This document shows positions 43,338 through 51,023 of a stretch of DNA of 64,000 nt, one piece after another. The number at the start of each line of letters is the position of its first letter. Within the stretch, counting starts at the first letter, position 1. Origin of the DNA: JAJXWB01 sp046349215 (GTDB taxonomy: Bacteria; Pseudomonadota; Alphaproteobacteria; Rhizobiales; Beijerinckiaceae); the NCBI GenBank assembly GCA_046349215.1, contig JAXMCV010000003.1:496001-560000 (forward strand). Reading direction: 5' to 3'. The position numbers and the translations under genes were made by a program. The notes below the pieces were generated by a model, which made no database searches, was not told the DNA's origin, and worked only from the letters and a program-made list of their open reading frames with translations.

Positions 43338-44357
43338 TCAGAGTCCCGCGCCGAACTTCTTCACCTGGTCCTCGAGGTCCTTCGAGATGGCGGCGGCGTC
43401 GCCCCCGACCTTCTTGACGGATTCGGCCCAGGCGTTGCGCAGCGGCTCGACAACCTTCTGCCAGGCGGAAAGCTGCGCGGCGTCGAGCTTGTAGACCTCG
43501 TGTCCGGGCGCGGTCTTCATCTTCTCGCGGCCGGCGGCCTCGAAATCGGCCCAGGGGCCGGCGACCTTCTCGGCCCATTCGCCGGTGCAATGGTCGTCGA
43601 TCACCTTCTTCTGCGCGGCCGACATGCCGTCATAGACGGCCTTGTTCATCGAATAGGTGAAGACCGTCGTGTAGAGCGGCGCATCGATGTGATATTTCGT
43701 CACTTTGTCGATGCCGAACAGGAACATCGAGCCCCACGGGAAGGTGATGGCGTCGGCGACGCCGCGCTCGATCGCGTCGCGCGATTCGGGCGCCGAGGCC
43801 TGCACGTTGGTGCCGCCGAGCATCGCCACCATCTGGCCGATCGTCGACTGCGCCGGACGGATCTTCATGCCCTTGATGTCGTCGGGCACGACGACCTTCT
43901 TGGTGCGCGAATGGAAACCGCCCGGATCGTGGATGAAGCCGAAGCAGTACTTGGTGTCCTTCATCTCGGCAGCGGCGTATTTGCGATACCAGGCGTCGAA
44001 GGCCTGCGTGCCCTTGTGGCCGTCCGCGAAGATGAACGGCACCTGGCCGAGCGAGACGATGGGGAAGCGGCCGGGCTGGTAGCCGGGATTGACGTAGGTG
44101 ACGTCGGCGATGCCGTCCCGCGCCATGTCGTAATGGTCGACCGCCTTGCCGAGCTGCTCGGAGGGGAAGATCGTCGCCTTGATCGTGCCGCCGGAGGCCT
44201 TCTCGATCGAATCCGCCCAGACCTTGCTGGCGGGAACGAGCGGATGCGCGGCCGGCACCCAGAGCGAAATCTTGAGATTGACCGGCTTGTCCTGCGCCAG
44301 CGCCGAACCGCCGGCGAGCGCCGTGAAGAAGGCGAGAGCCGCCGCCATTTTCCGCAT
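43338..44357 (-). CDS. dctP: TRAP transporter substrate-binding protein DctP (second system)
   Basis: This 339-residue protein starts at the ATG at 44357, preceded by GGGGAG, which gives a Sec signal peptide ending GGSALA-QD. LKISLWVPAAHPLVPASKVW, FPSEQLGKAVDHYDMARDGI and MKIRPAQSTIGQMVAMLGGT are typical of the TRAP binding fold, the last with the conserved Arg. The upstream frame is open but has no ribosome-binding site. The promoter region holds a TTAACATGTTAA palindrome. Confidence 0.92.
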   Translation of the reverse strand: MRKMAAALAFFTALAGGSALAQDKPVNLKISLWVPAAHPLVPASKVWADSIEKASGGTIKATIFPSEQLGKAVDHYDMARDGIADVTYVNPGYQPGRFPIVSLGQVPFIFADGHKGTQAFDAWYRKYAAAEMKDTKYCFGFIHDPGGFHSRTKKVVVPDDIKGMKIRPAQSTIGQMVAMLGGTNVQASAPESRDAIERGVADAITFPWGSMFLFGIDKVTKYHIDAPLYTTVFTYSMNKAVYDGMSAAQKKVIDDHCTGEWAEKVAGPWADFEAAGREKMKTAPGHEVYKLDAAQLSAWQKVVEPLRNAWAESVKKVGGDAAAISKDLEDQVKKFGAGL

Positions 44358-44464
44358 GTATTTCTCCCCTGGACCGTTAGGCGTGGCCCGTATGCTCGAA
44401 CCTGCGCCGACAATAATCCGCAACGACGCGCCCGACCGCAAGGCCGTCGCGTCAATGCGATCCT

Positions 44465-44476
44465 TTAACATGTTAA
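44465..44476. promoter_or_regulatory. ACATGT palindrome before the second dctP
   Basis: TTAACATGTTAA is a perfect 12-bp palindrome about 110 bases upstream of dctP. A near copy lies at 46351-46362 before the fumarylacetoacetase-family gene. MarR-type regulators bind palindromes of this kind, and an HpaR-like gene is at 48061. The link is inference. Confidence 0.5.
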
Positions 44477-44480
44477 TTTG

Positions 44481-45410
44481 TTACGCGCCAGCGGTCCCGG
44501 CCGGCGATCCGACCATGCGTGACCAAAGGCTGGAATTGGTCACGCGGAAGGTCAGGACGACGGTCGCCAGGATCACCACCCAGCCGATCACCGCGTGCGG
44601 GCTGCCGCTCGGCAGGCCGTAGAAGGCGACGACGTCGCTCGCGCCGGGGATCGACAGGGCGCCTGCCGTCATCAGCGCGCCGCCGGCGAATTCGAGCGGT
44701 ATGCGGCGGGGATGGCGCACGCCGAGCTGGAAGCGGCCGGTGAACAGAGCCACGCCGATGGCGCCGACGACGAGGCCGCCCAGCGCCACGAAAATGTTGG
44801 CGTGCATCCGGCCTTCCTGGATGAGCGCGGTCACGGCGTCCATCAGGCTCGACTGGCCGCGCAGCGAATAGAGCAGCGCCGCGAAGCCGCCCAGGAAAAC
44901 GACCTCGAAGACGCGGTCGATATGGCCCTCGCGCCGGAACACCAGCAGCGCGCCGATCGCGGCAATGGCGATCACGGCGCCGACCCAGACCGGCTCGGCG
45001 CTGCCGAACCATACGGGCTGCGCGCCCATCGGCTTTGCATGCGGCAGGAGCAACGCCGCGCAGCCGCCGCCGATGAAGGTGGCCAGCGCGCCGAGATCGC
45101 CGTGCGCCAGCCGGCCCATCGTTCCGATCGTGCAGGACCCGTTGATGCGCGCGCCGAGACCGAACAGAGCGGCGCCGACGATGGTCATGGCGCTCGGCCA
45201 CAGCCATGGCGCCGGATCGCGCCAGCCGGCATGGCCGACCAGCGAAAAGACCAGCGTGGCGGCGGCGACGGTCAGAAGCACATTGGCCAGCGGATTGAAC
45301 TTGCCTTCCGACGCCGATTTGGCGGCGTGCATGAAGCACATGTTGGAGCGCGACAGGGCCATGCCCGTCAGGATGGCGAGAACGAGTGTGATCCAGACCT
45401 GCGACGTCAT
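44481..45410 (-). CDS. YeeE/YedE-family sulfur-compound transporter
   Basis: This 309-residue protein has about nine helices. ALSRSNMCFMHAAKSASEGK contains a conserved Cys, and GLGARINGSCTIGTMGRLAH contains the NGSC motif of the family. YeeE-type proteins take up thiosulfate through conserved Cys residues. The gene lies between the SDR and TRAP genes in the same direction, but gaps of 80 and 123 bases leave its transcription unclear. No TusA or rhodanese partner is adjacent. Confidence 0.88.
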   Translation of the reverse strand: MTSQVWITLVLAILTGMALSRSNMCFMHAAKSASEGKFNPLANVLLTVAAATLVFSLVGHAGWRDPAPWLWPSAMTIVGAALFGLGARINGSCTIGTMGRLAHGDLGALATFIGGGCAALLLPHAKPMGAQPVWFGSAEPVWVGAVIAIAAIGALLVFRREGHIDRVFEVVFLGGFAALLYSLRGQSSLMDAVTALIQEGRMHANIFVALGGLVVGAIGVALFTGRFQLGVRHPRRIPLEFAGGALMTAGALSIPGASDVVAFYGLPSGSPHAVIGWVVILATVVLTFRVTNSSLWSRMVGSPAGTAGA

Positions 45411-45490
45411 GGCGACGGCCTCCGCGTTGGACCCAAGCTAATCACGTTGTCACTCCGGCCCAAGGCGTGGAGGCGATCACGTTTGCGCGT

Positions 45491-46291
45491 TCACCTCACC
45501 GTGTTCGACAGGCCGCCGTCGACCATGATCTCGGCGCCCGTCACATATTTCGCCTCGTCGGAAGCGAGATAGAGCGCGGCATACGCGACGTCCCATGCGT
45601 CGCCCATGCGGTTCATGGGCGGCTTGGAATGGCGCTTGGCGATCAGCGCCTCGGCATCGCCGCCGGCCTGCTGGTGCGCAAGCCGCGCATAGACCAGCGG
45701 TGTGAACATCAGGCCGGGAATGACCGTGTTGATGCGGACGTTCTGTGGCGCGTAACGCACCGAGGCGACCTTGGAATATTGCTGGAGCGCGGCCTTGGAG
45801 GCTGCATAGGCCGCCAGATCGTGGCCGAGATGGCGGACGCCGGCGATCGAGGAAATGTTGACGATCGCGCCGCCGCCCTGTTTCGCCATGCGCGGCGCGA
45901 GGATGCGCGTCGAATTGTGCACATAGTCGACGTTGAAGCGGAATTGCGCGTCCCATTGCTCGGGAGAAATCTCCTCCGGGCCGCCGGGAATCGAGCCGCC
46001 GACATTGTTGACGAGAATGTCGATGCGGCCGAGGCGCCTTTCCGCCTCGTCGATGATGCGGGCGAGATCCTTCGGGTCCGTCACGTCGCCGGCCAGCGCG
46101 ATCATCTCGCGGCCTTCCGCTTTCACCAGCTTCGCCGTCTCCTGCGCCGCGGGCAGGTTGAGGTCGACGCCGACGATGTCGGCGCCCTCGCGCGCGAAGA
46201 TCACCGCCATGGCCCGGCCGTTGCCGATGCCCTCGCCGACCGAACCCGCCCCAAGAAGCAGGACCTTCTTGCCCGCCAGCCGTCCCGCCAT
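45491..46291 (-). CDS. Short-chain dehydrogenase/reductase
   Basis: This 266-residue protein is a classical SDR with an altered glycine motif, VLLLGAGSVGEGIGNGRAMA. DVTDPKDL and VNNVGGS mark the NAD(P) site, IVNISSIAGV the catalytic Ser and YAASKAAL the Tyr-Lys pair. Asp in VGVDLN after the second strand suggests a preference for NAD. It is divergent from the fumarylacetoacetase-family gene and shares its promoter region with the ACATGT palindrome, so it is probably a step in the same pathway. Confidence 0.92.
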   Translation of the reverse strand: MAGRLAGKKVLLLGAGSVGEGIGNGRAMAVIFAREGADIVGVDLNLPAAQETAKLVKAEGREMIALAGDVTDPKDLARIIDEAERRLGRIDILVNNVGGSIPGGPEEISPEQWDAQFRFNVDYVHNSTRILAPRMAKQGGGAIVNISSIAGVRHLGHDLAAYAASKAALQQYSKVASVRYAPQNVRINTVIPGLMFTPLVYARLAHQQAGGDAEALIAKRHSKPPMNRMGDAWDVAYAALYLASDEAKYVTGAEIMVDGGLSNTVR

Positions 46292-46350
46292 GTCCGTCTC
46301 CTCGAATCTCTCGCGAATCTTTCGGCGGTTTGACCGCCTGCCGCCGACAT

Positions 46351-46362
46351 TTTACATGTTAT
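46351..46362. promoter_or_regulatory. ACATGT palindrome in the SDR/hydrolase divergent promoter
   Basis: TTTACATGTTAT matches the perfect palindrome at 44465-44476 at ten of twelve positions. It lies about 21 bases before the ATG of the fumarylacetoacetase-family gene and about 60 bases from the SDR start. It could be an operator for the MarR-type regulator encoded in the same operon. Confidence 0.5.
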
Positions 46363-46383
46363 CTAATTCAACGGGAGGCCCGT

Positions 46384-47259
46384 ATGCAGGACAGACCGAG
46401 ACTTGCGGCCTTCCGCGCGCCCGACGGGCGCCTGACCTACGGGCTGGCGACCGACAATGGCGTCGCCGACCTCGGCCCCGCCTTTTCCGCACGCTGGCCG
46501 AGCCTGCGCGAAGTCATCGCCGCAGGCGGCCTTGCCGAACTGGTCGATACCGGAGCGCGGAAGCCCGTCGATTTCGCGCTGGCCGACGTCGCCCTGCAGC
46601 CGCCGATTCCGGCGCCGGAAAAGATCATCTGCATCGGCGTGAACTATCCGGACCGCAACGAGGAATACAAGGACGGGCAGGCCGCGCCGAAATATCCGTC
46701 CATGTTCATCCGTTTCCCGCGCTCCTTCGTCGGCCACGGCGCGCCGCTGGTGCGCCCGAAGGCTTCGCCGCAGCTCGACTACGAGGGCGAGGTCGTCATC
46801 GTCATCGGCAAGGGCGGCCGCCACATCGCCGAAGGCGACGCCCTCTCGCATATAGCCGCGCTCAGCCTGTGCAACGAAGGCACGATCCGCGACTGGGTGC
46901 GGCATGCCAAGTTCAACGTCACGCAGGGCAAGAATTTCGATTCCACCGGGTCCATCGGTCCCTGGCTCGTCCCCTACGAAGATGAAAGCCAGATCGCCGA
47001 CATCAGGCTGACGACACGCGTCAACAGCGAGTTGCGGCAGGACGACCGCACCAGCCGCATGATCTTCGGCTTCCGATATCTCCTGTCCTACATCTCGACC
47101 TTCACGACGCTGGTTCCCGGCGACGTGATCGTAACGGGCACGCCGACAGGCGCCGGCGCCCGCTTCGATCCGCCACGTTTCCTTGTGCCCGGCGATGTGA
47201 TCGAAATCTCCGCCGAGGGTCTGGGAACGCTGACCAACGGCGTGGTGGACGAGGCCTGA
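46384..47259 (+). CDS. Fumarylacetoacetate hydrolase family protein
   Basis: This 291-residue protein starts behind GGGAGG. IICIGVNYPDRNEEYKDGQA, DYEGEVVIVIGKGGRHIAEG (the metal-binding E-x-E type region), and GDVIVTGTPTGAGARFDPPR are hallmarks of the FAH family, which breaks C-C bonds in beta-diketones or decarboxylates oxo-acids, as HpaG does in homoprotocatechuate breakdown. It is followed by an HpaH-type hydratase one base later, so the pair suggests steps after ring cleavage. The identity of the ring substrate is unknown. Confidence 0.9.
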   Translation: MQDRPRLAAFRAPDGRLTYGLATDNGVADLGPAFSARWPSLREVIAAGGLAELVDTGARKPVDFALADVALQPPIPAPEKIICIGVNYPDRNEEYKDGQAAPKYPSMFIRFPRSFVGHGAPLVRPKASPQLDYEGEVVIVIGKGGRHIAEGDALSHIAALSLCNEGTIRDWVRHAKFNVTQGKNFDSTGSIGPWLVPYEDESQIADIRLTTRVNSELRQDDRTSRMIFGFRYLLSYISTFTTLVPGDVIVTGTPTGAGARFDPPRFLVPGDVIEISAEGLGTLTNGVVDEA

Positions 47260-47260
47260 C

Positions 47261-48064
47261 ATGATGACGCCCGACCAGATCGCCGACGCCGCCCGCCGCC
47301 TCGACGAGGCCGAGCGCACCCGCAAGCAGATCAGGATGCTGTCGCTCGATCATCCCGGCATGGACATGGCGGACGCCTATTCCGTGCAGAACGCGTGGAT
47401 CGACCTGAAGCTGGCGGCGGGCCGGAAGGTTCTCGGCCACAAGATCGGCCTGACCTCCAAGGCCATGCAGTCGGCGCTCAACATCGACATGCCGGATTCC
47501 GGCTACCTGCTCGACGACATGTTCTTCGCCGATGGCGCGCACATTCCCACGGACAAGTTCATCGGCCTGCGCATCGAGGCGGAAGTCGCCTTCGTGCTGA
47601 AGGCGCCGCTGAAGGGACCGGACTGCACGATGTTCGACGTGCTGAACGCCACGGATTATGTCGTCCCGGCGCTGGAAATTCTCGATACGCGCATCCTGCG
47701 CGTCGATCCGGAAACGAAGAAGACGCGGACCGTCTTCGACACGATCGCCGACAACGCCGCCAATTGCGGCATCGTTACCGGCGGCAGGCCGATACGTCCC
47801 GATCATTCCGACCTGCGCTGGATCGGCGCCATCGTCTCCAAGAATGGCGCGGTCGAGGAGACGGGCATCGCGGCCGGCGTGCTCAACCATCCGGCCAATG
47901 GCGTCGCCTGGCTCGCCAATCGGCTGGCCGAGCATGGCGGCGCGCTGAAGGCCGGCGAGATCGTGCTGGCCGGTTCGTTCATCCGGCCGATCGAGGTCGG
48001 CAAGGGCGATACGATCGTCGCCGATTATGGCCCGTATGGAACCGTGAGCTGTCATTTCGCATGA
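47261..48064 (+). CDS. hpaH: 2-Oxo-hept-4-ene-1,7-dioate hydratase (HpaH family)
   Basis: This 267-residue metal-dependent hydratase has LGHKIGLTSKAMQSALNIDM and LRIEAEVAFVLKAPLKGPDC, with the acidic metal-binding residues of the HpaH/MhpD family, then NHPANGVAWLANRLAEHGGA and VLAGSFIRPIEVGKGDTIVA. It adds water to a 2-oxo-4-enoic diacid from aromatic meta-cleavage. The close fit to HpaH suggests the homoprotocatechuate type, but hpaD and hpaE are not in the window. Its stop overlaps the regulator gene. Confidence 0.9.
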   Translation: MMTPDQIADAARRLDEAERTRKQIRMLSLDHPGMDMADAYSVQNAWIDLKLAAGRKVLGHKIGLTSKAMQSALNIDMPDSGYLLDDMFFADGAHIPTDKFIGLRIEAEVAFVLKAPLKGPDCTMFDVLNATDYVVPALEILDTRILRVDPETKKTRTVFDTIADNAANCGIVTGGRPIRPDHSDLRWIGAIVSKNGAVEETGIAAGVLNHPANGVAWLANRLAEHGGALKAGEIVLAGSFIRPIEVGKGDTIVADYGPYGTVSCHFA

Positions 48065-48552
48065 GCGACATCGACCACCGCTCCTCTCCGGTGCGCATCC
48101 GCCATTTCACGCGGTCGCTGCCCATGTCGCTCCTGCGCGCGCGCGAGGCCGTCATGCGGCACTTCAGGCCCGCGTTGCGCGAGAATGGCATGACGGAGCA
48201 GCAATGGCGCGTTTTGCGCGCGCTGATGACGCGGCCGGGGATGGAGGTGGCCGAGATCGCCGAGGCGACCTTCCTGCTGGGGCCGAGCCTGTCGCGCATC
48301 CTGCGCGACCTCGAACAGCTCGGCTACATCTCGCGGCGGCTGGACGAGAACGATCACCGCCGCAGCATCGTGTCGCTGTCGCCGGAAGGCGTGGCGCTGA
48401 TCGAGAAGGTGTCGCCGGAATCGGAAGCGATCTATGCGGAGATCACGCGGCGCTTCGGCGCGCAGCGCTTGAACGAATTGCAGGCCATGCTGCGCGAACT
48501 CGAACAACTCCTCGCCGAGGGCCAGCCGATTTCCGGCAGACCCGGCAAGTAG
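48061..48552 (+). CDS. hpaR: MarR-family regulator, HpaR-like
   Basis: This 163-residue protein overlaps the hydratase as ATGA. RHFTRSLPMSLLRAREAVMR and NGMTEQQWRVLRALMTRPGM begin the dimer and DNA-binding domains; EIAEATFLLGPSLSRILRDL is the recognition helix and LDENDHRRSIVSLSPEG the wing. The sequence follows HpaR, which represses homoprotocatechuate genes until the aromatic acid is bound. It would bind the ACATGT palindromes noted nearby. The gene ends nine bases from the convergent chemoreceptor gene. Confidence 0.9.
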   Translation: MSDIDHRSSPVRIRHFTRSLPMSLLRAREAVMRHFRPALRENGMTEQQWRVLRALMTRPGMEVAEIAEATFLLGPSLSRILRDLEQLGYISRRLDENDHRRSIVSLSPEGVALIEKVSPESEAIYAEITRRFGAQRLNELQAMLRELEQLLAEGQPISGRPGK

Positions 48553-48560
48553 GCCTCCGT

Positions 48561-49892
48561 TCAGGCGGCGGAGCCGCCCTCCAGCACCTTGGCGAATTCG
48601 TTGCCCTTCGAGCGCATGCGCGCGGCGAAGGAATCGAGATCCTGCGCGAGCCGCACGACCGAGTCGACGCTGTCGTTGACGTCGCCGACCGCCTTGCCGA
48701 CGGAACCGACGTGATCGGACATGGATTGCGTGCCCTCGGCCGCCGAACGAGTCGAACGGACGATTTCCTGCGTCGAGGCGCCCTGCTCGTGCACCGCCGA
48801 GGCGATGATGGCCGAGATGCGCTCGACCGCCGCGATCTTTTCGCGAATCGCCTCGATGGCGCCGACCGACTGGTCGGTGGCCGATTGCATGTCGGCGATC
48901 TGCGCCGCGATGTCCTGCGTCGCCTTGGCCGTGCGGGTGGCGAGCGTCTTCACTTCCTGCGCGACCACGGCGAAGCCGCGGCCCGCCTCGCCGGCGCGCG
49001 CCGCCTCGATGGTGGCGTTGAGGGCCAGCAGGTTGGTCTGGGCCGCGATGCGCGAGATGAGTTCGACCACGTCGCCGACCTTCGCGGCGGCGGTGGCGAG
49101 GCGCGACACGCCGGCGCTCGACTTCTCGGTCTGGGCGACGGCTTCCCGGACGACGCCCGTGGAATCGACGACCTGGCGGCTGATCTCCTCGATCGCGTCG
49201 AGCAATTGCTCGGCAGCGCCGGCGACGGCCGAGACGTTCTGCGCCGCCTCGGTTGCGGCGTTGCGGGCCTGCTCGGAGCCGGAATCGGCGTGGCGGACGG
49301 CGGATTTCATGGTGCCCGTGTCTTCCGACATCTGGCGCGTCATGGCGCCGAGACCGTCCATGAGGGTCGTCAGCTCGGCGAAATATTTCTCGGTCGCGGC
49401 GCGGACCGCCGCGTCGCGCAACAGGCGCGCCTCGCGGTCGTCGCGCGCCTTGATCTCCTCGACCAGGGCGGCGTTCCTGCGGACGCCGGCGCGCAGCGCC
49501 AGCAGGCTGCGGGCGATCGCGCCGATCTCGTCCTCGCGATTGTCGGCGGCAATCTCGACATCGGTGTTGCCGGCCGCCAGTTCCTCCATCTGCTGGGCGA
49601 TCTGGGCGAGCGGACGGGCGACCGTCGCGTTGATGACCGGCACCATGATGGCGAGGATGACGAAGCAGATCAGCGCGATGCCGACCAGCAGCATGAACTG
49701 GAACTGTTCGGTCGCCGCCTGGAGGGCGGCGAGAATCTGTGGCGCGGTCTGCGGCGGGGCGGAGGCCGCCTGCTGGGCGATGACCGCGAGATCGCCGGCG
49801 CGCATGTAGGCGAAAAAGCCAAACGCGGCGATCGCAAGAAAAAAGACGGCCTGCCGAAACACCAGGCTGGCGCCGATCGAGACCTTTTGCAT
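48561..49892 (-). CDS. Methyl-accepting chemotaxis protein with a minimal sensor region
   Basis: This 443-residue chemoreceptor has a first helix (VFFLAIAAFGFFAYM), a periplasmic loop of only about 40 residues, and a second helix (FMLLVGIALICFVILAIMVP). A HAMP domain (ATVARPLAQIAQQMEELAAG) follows, then a signalling domain whose tip reads RAGEAGRGFAVVAQEVKTLA. The short loop leaves little room for a ligand domain, so it may sense membrane or internal signals. The ATG at 49892 is preferred over a TTG at 49916. There are no other chemotaxis genes nearby. Confidence 0.9.
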   Translation of the reverse strand: MQKVSIGASLVFRQAVFFLAIAAFGFFAYMRAGDLAVIAQQAASAPPQTAPQILAALQAATEQFQFMLLVGIALICFVILAIMVPVINATVARPLAQIAQQMEELAAGNTDVEIAADNREDEIGAIARSLLALRAGVRRNAALVEEIKARDDREARLLRDAAVRAATEKYFAELTTLMDGLGAMTRQMSEDTGTMKSAVRHADSGSEQARNAATEAAQNVSAVAGAAEQLLDAIEEISRQVVDSTGVVREAVAQTEKSSAGVSRLATAAAKVGDVVELISRIAAQTNLLALNATIEAARAGEAGRGFAVVAQEVKTLATRTAKATQDIAAQIADMQSATDQSVGAIEAIREKIAAVERISAIIASAVHEQGASTQEIVRSTRSAAEGTQSMSDHVGSVGKAVGDVNDSVDSVVRLAQDLDSFAARMRSKGNEFAKVLEGGSAA

Positions 49893-49959
49893 CCTGATTG
49901 CACCTTCTGAAAACAACGTCCCTTGTACCCCCGCGGCTGTTTGCGAACCGTTAACGATG

Positions 49960-49975
49960 CCGGTCGGCCGACCGG
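49960..49975. promoter_or_regulatory. 16-bp perfect palindrome in the chemoreceptor/gshB gap
   Basis: CCGGTCGGCCGACCGG lies in the 140-base gap between divergent genes and is followed by GTTTT. It could be an operator or a GC-rich structural element. With no loop it is a poor terminator, and both flanking genes start here rather than end. Confidence 0.35.
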
Positions 49976-50032
49976 GTTTTCCTGCGCCGGCGCGATCGGG
50001 TAAAGCAGGGGCCAGACCCCCGAGGACATGAC

Positions 50033-50983
50033 ATGACCAGACTGACGGTCGCCGTTCAGATGGACCCGATCGAACGGATCAAAATCGCCGGCGATTCGAC
50101 CTTCGCGCTGCTGCTGGAAGCCCAGAGCCGCGGGCATGGAATCGTCTATTACACGCCCGAAAGGCTGTCGCTGTCGGGCGCCTGCGTGACGGCCAGCGTG
50201 CAGGATCTGGCCGTGCGGGATACGGCCGGCGACCATTTCACGCTGGGCGAGGCGCGCACGATCGACCTTTCGACCTGCGACGTCGTGCTGCTGCGGCAGG
50301 ACCCGCCGTTCGACCTCGCCTACATCTCGACCACGCATGCGCTGGAGCGCATCCACCCGAAGACGCTGGTCGTCAACGATCCGGCCAGCGTCCGCAACGC
50401 GCCGGAAAAGCTGTTCGTGATGAACTTCCAGGAGTTCATGCCGCCGACGCTCATCACCCGCGACAGGGCGGCGATCGAGGCGTTCCGCGAGGAGCATGGC
50501 GAAATCGTCATGAAGCCGCTCTACGGGGCGGGCGGCGCCGGCGTGTTCAAGGTCGGCAGGGTCGATCCGAATTTCGGCTCGCTCTACGACATGTTCACGA
50601 CCATGTTCCGCGAACCGTGGGTCTGCCAGCGCTTCCTGCCGCGGGTCACCGAGGGCGACAAGCGCATCATCCTGGTCGACGGCGAGCCGCTGGGGGCGGT
50701 CAACCGGGTGCCGGCGGCCAACGACATCCGCTCCAACATGGTGCGCGGCGGGGCGGCGGCGCAGACCGAACTGACCCCGCGTGAACGCGAGATTTGCGCG
50801 AAACTGGGGCCCGAATTGAAGAAAATGGGCCTGATTTTCGTCGGAATCGACGTGATCGACGGCCATCTGACCGAAATCAACGTCACCTCGCCGACGGGCG
50901 TCCGGGCGATCAAGCGGCTCGGCGGACCCGATCTCGCCGTCGCGATCTGGGATGCGATCGAGCGCAGGCGGGGCGGCCGCTGA
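50033..50983 (+). CDS. gshB: Glutathione synthetase
   Basis: This 316-residue ATP-grasp enzyme joins gamma-glutamylcysteine and glycine. LTVAVQMDPIERIKIAGDST is the conserved start, and DVVLLRQDPPFDLAYISTTH, EIVMKPLYGAGGAGVFKVGR (ATP-grasp loop) and FVGIDVIDGHLTEINVTSPT (metal and substrate site) match gshB throughout. The start follows GAGGACATGAC. It is followed by glnD after 40 bases. The length is normal. Confidence 0.97.
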   Translation: MTRLTVAVQMDPIERIKIAGDSTFALLLEAQSRGHGIVYYTPERLSLSGACVTASVQDLAVRDTAGDHFTLGEARTIDLSTCDVVLLRQDPPFDLAYISTTHALERIHPKTLVVNDPASVRNAPEKLFVMNFQEFMPPTLITRDRAAIEAFREEHGEIVMKPLYGAGGAGVFKVGRVDPNFGSLYDMFTTMFREPWVCQRFLPRVTEGDKRIILVDGEPLGAVNRVPAANDIRSNMVRGGAAAQTELTPREREICAKLGPELKKMGLIFVGIDVIDGHLTEINVTSPTGVRAIKRLGGPDLAVAIWDAIERRRGGR

Positions 50984-51023
50984 AACAGCGCCAATTCCGC
51001 GCGATGGTGATAAAAGGGGGCGC

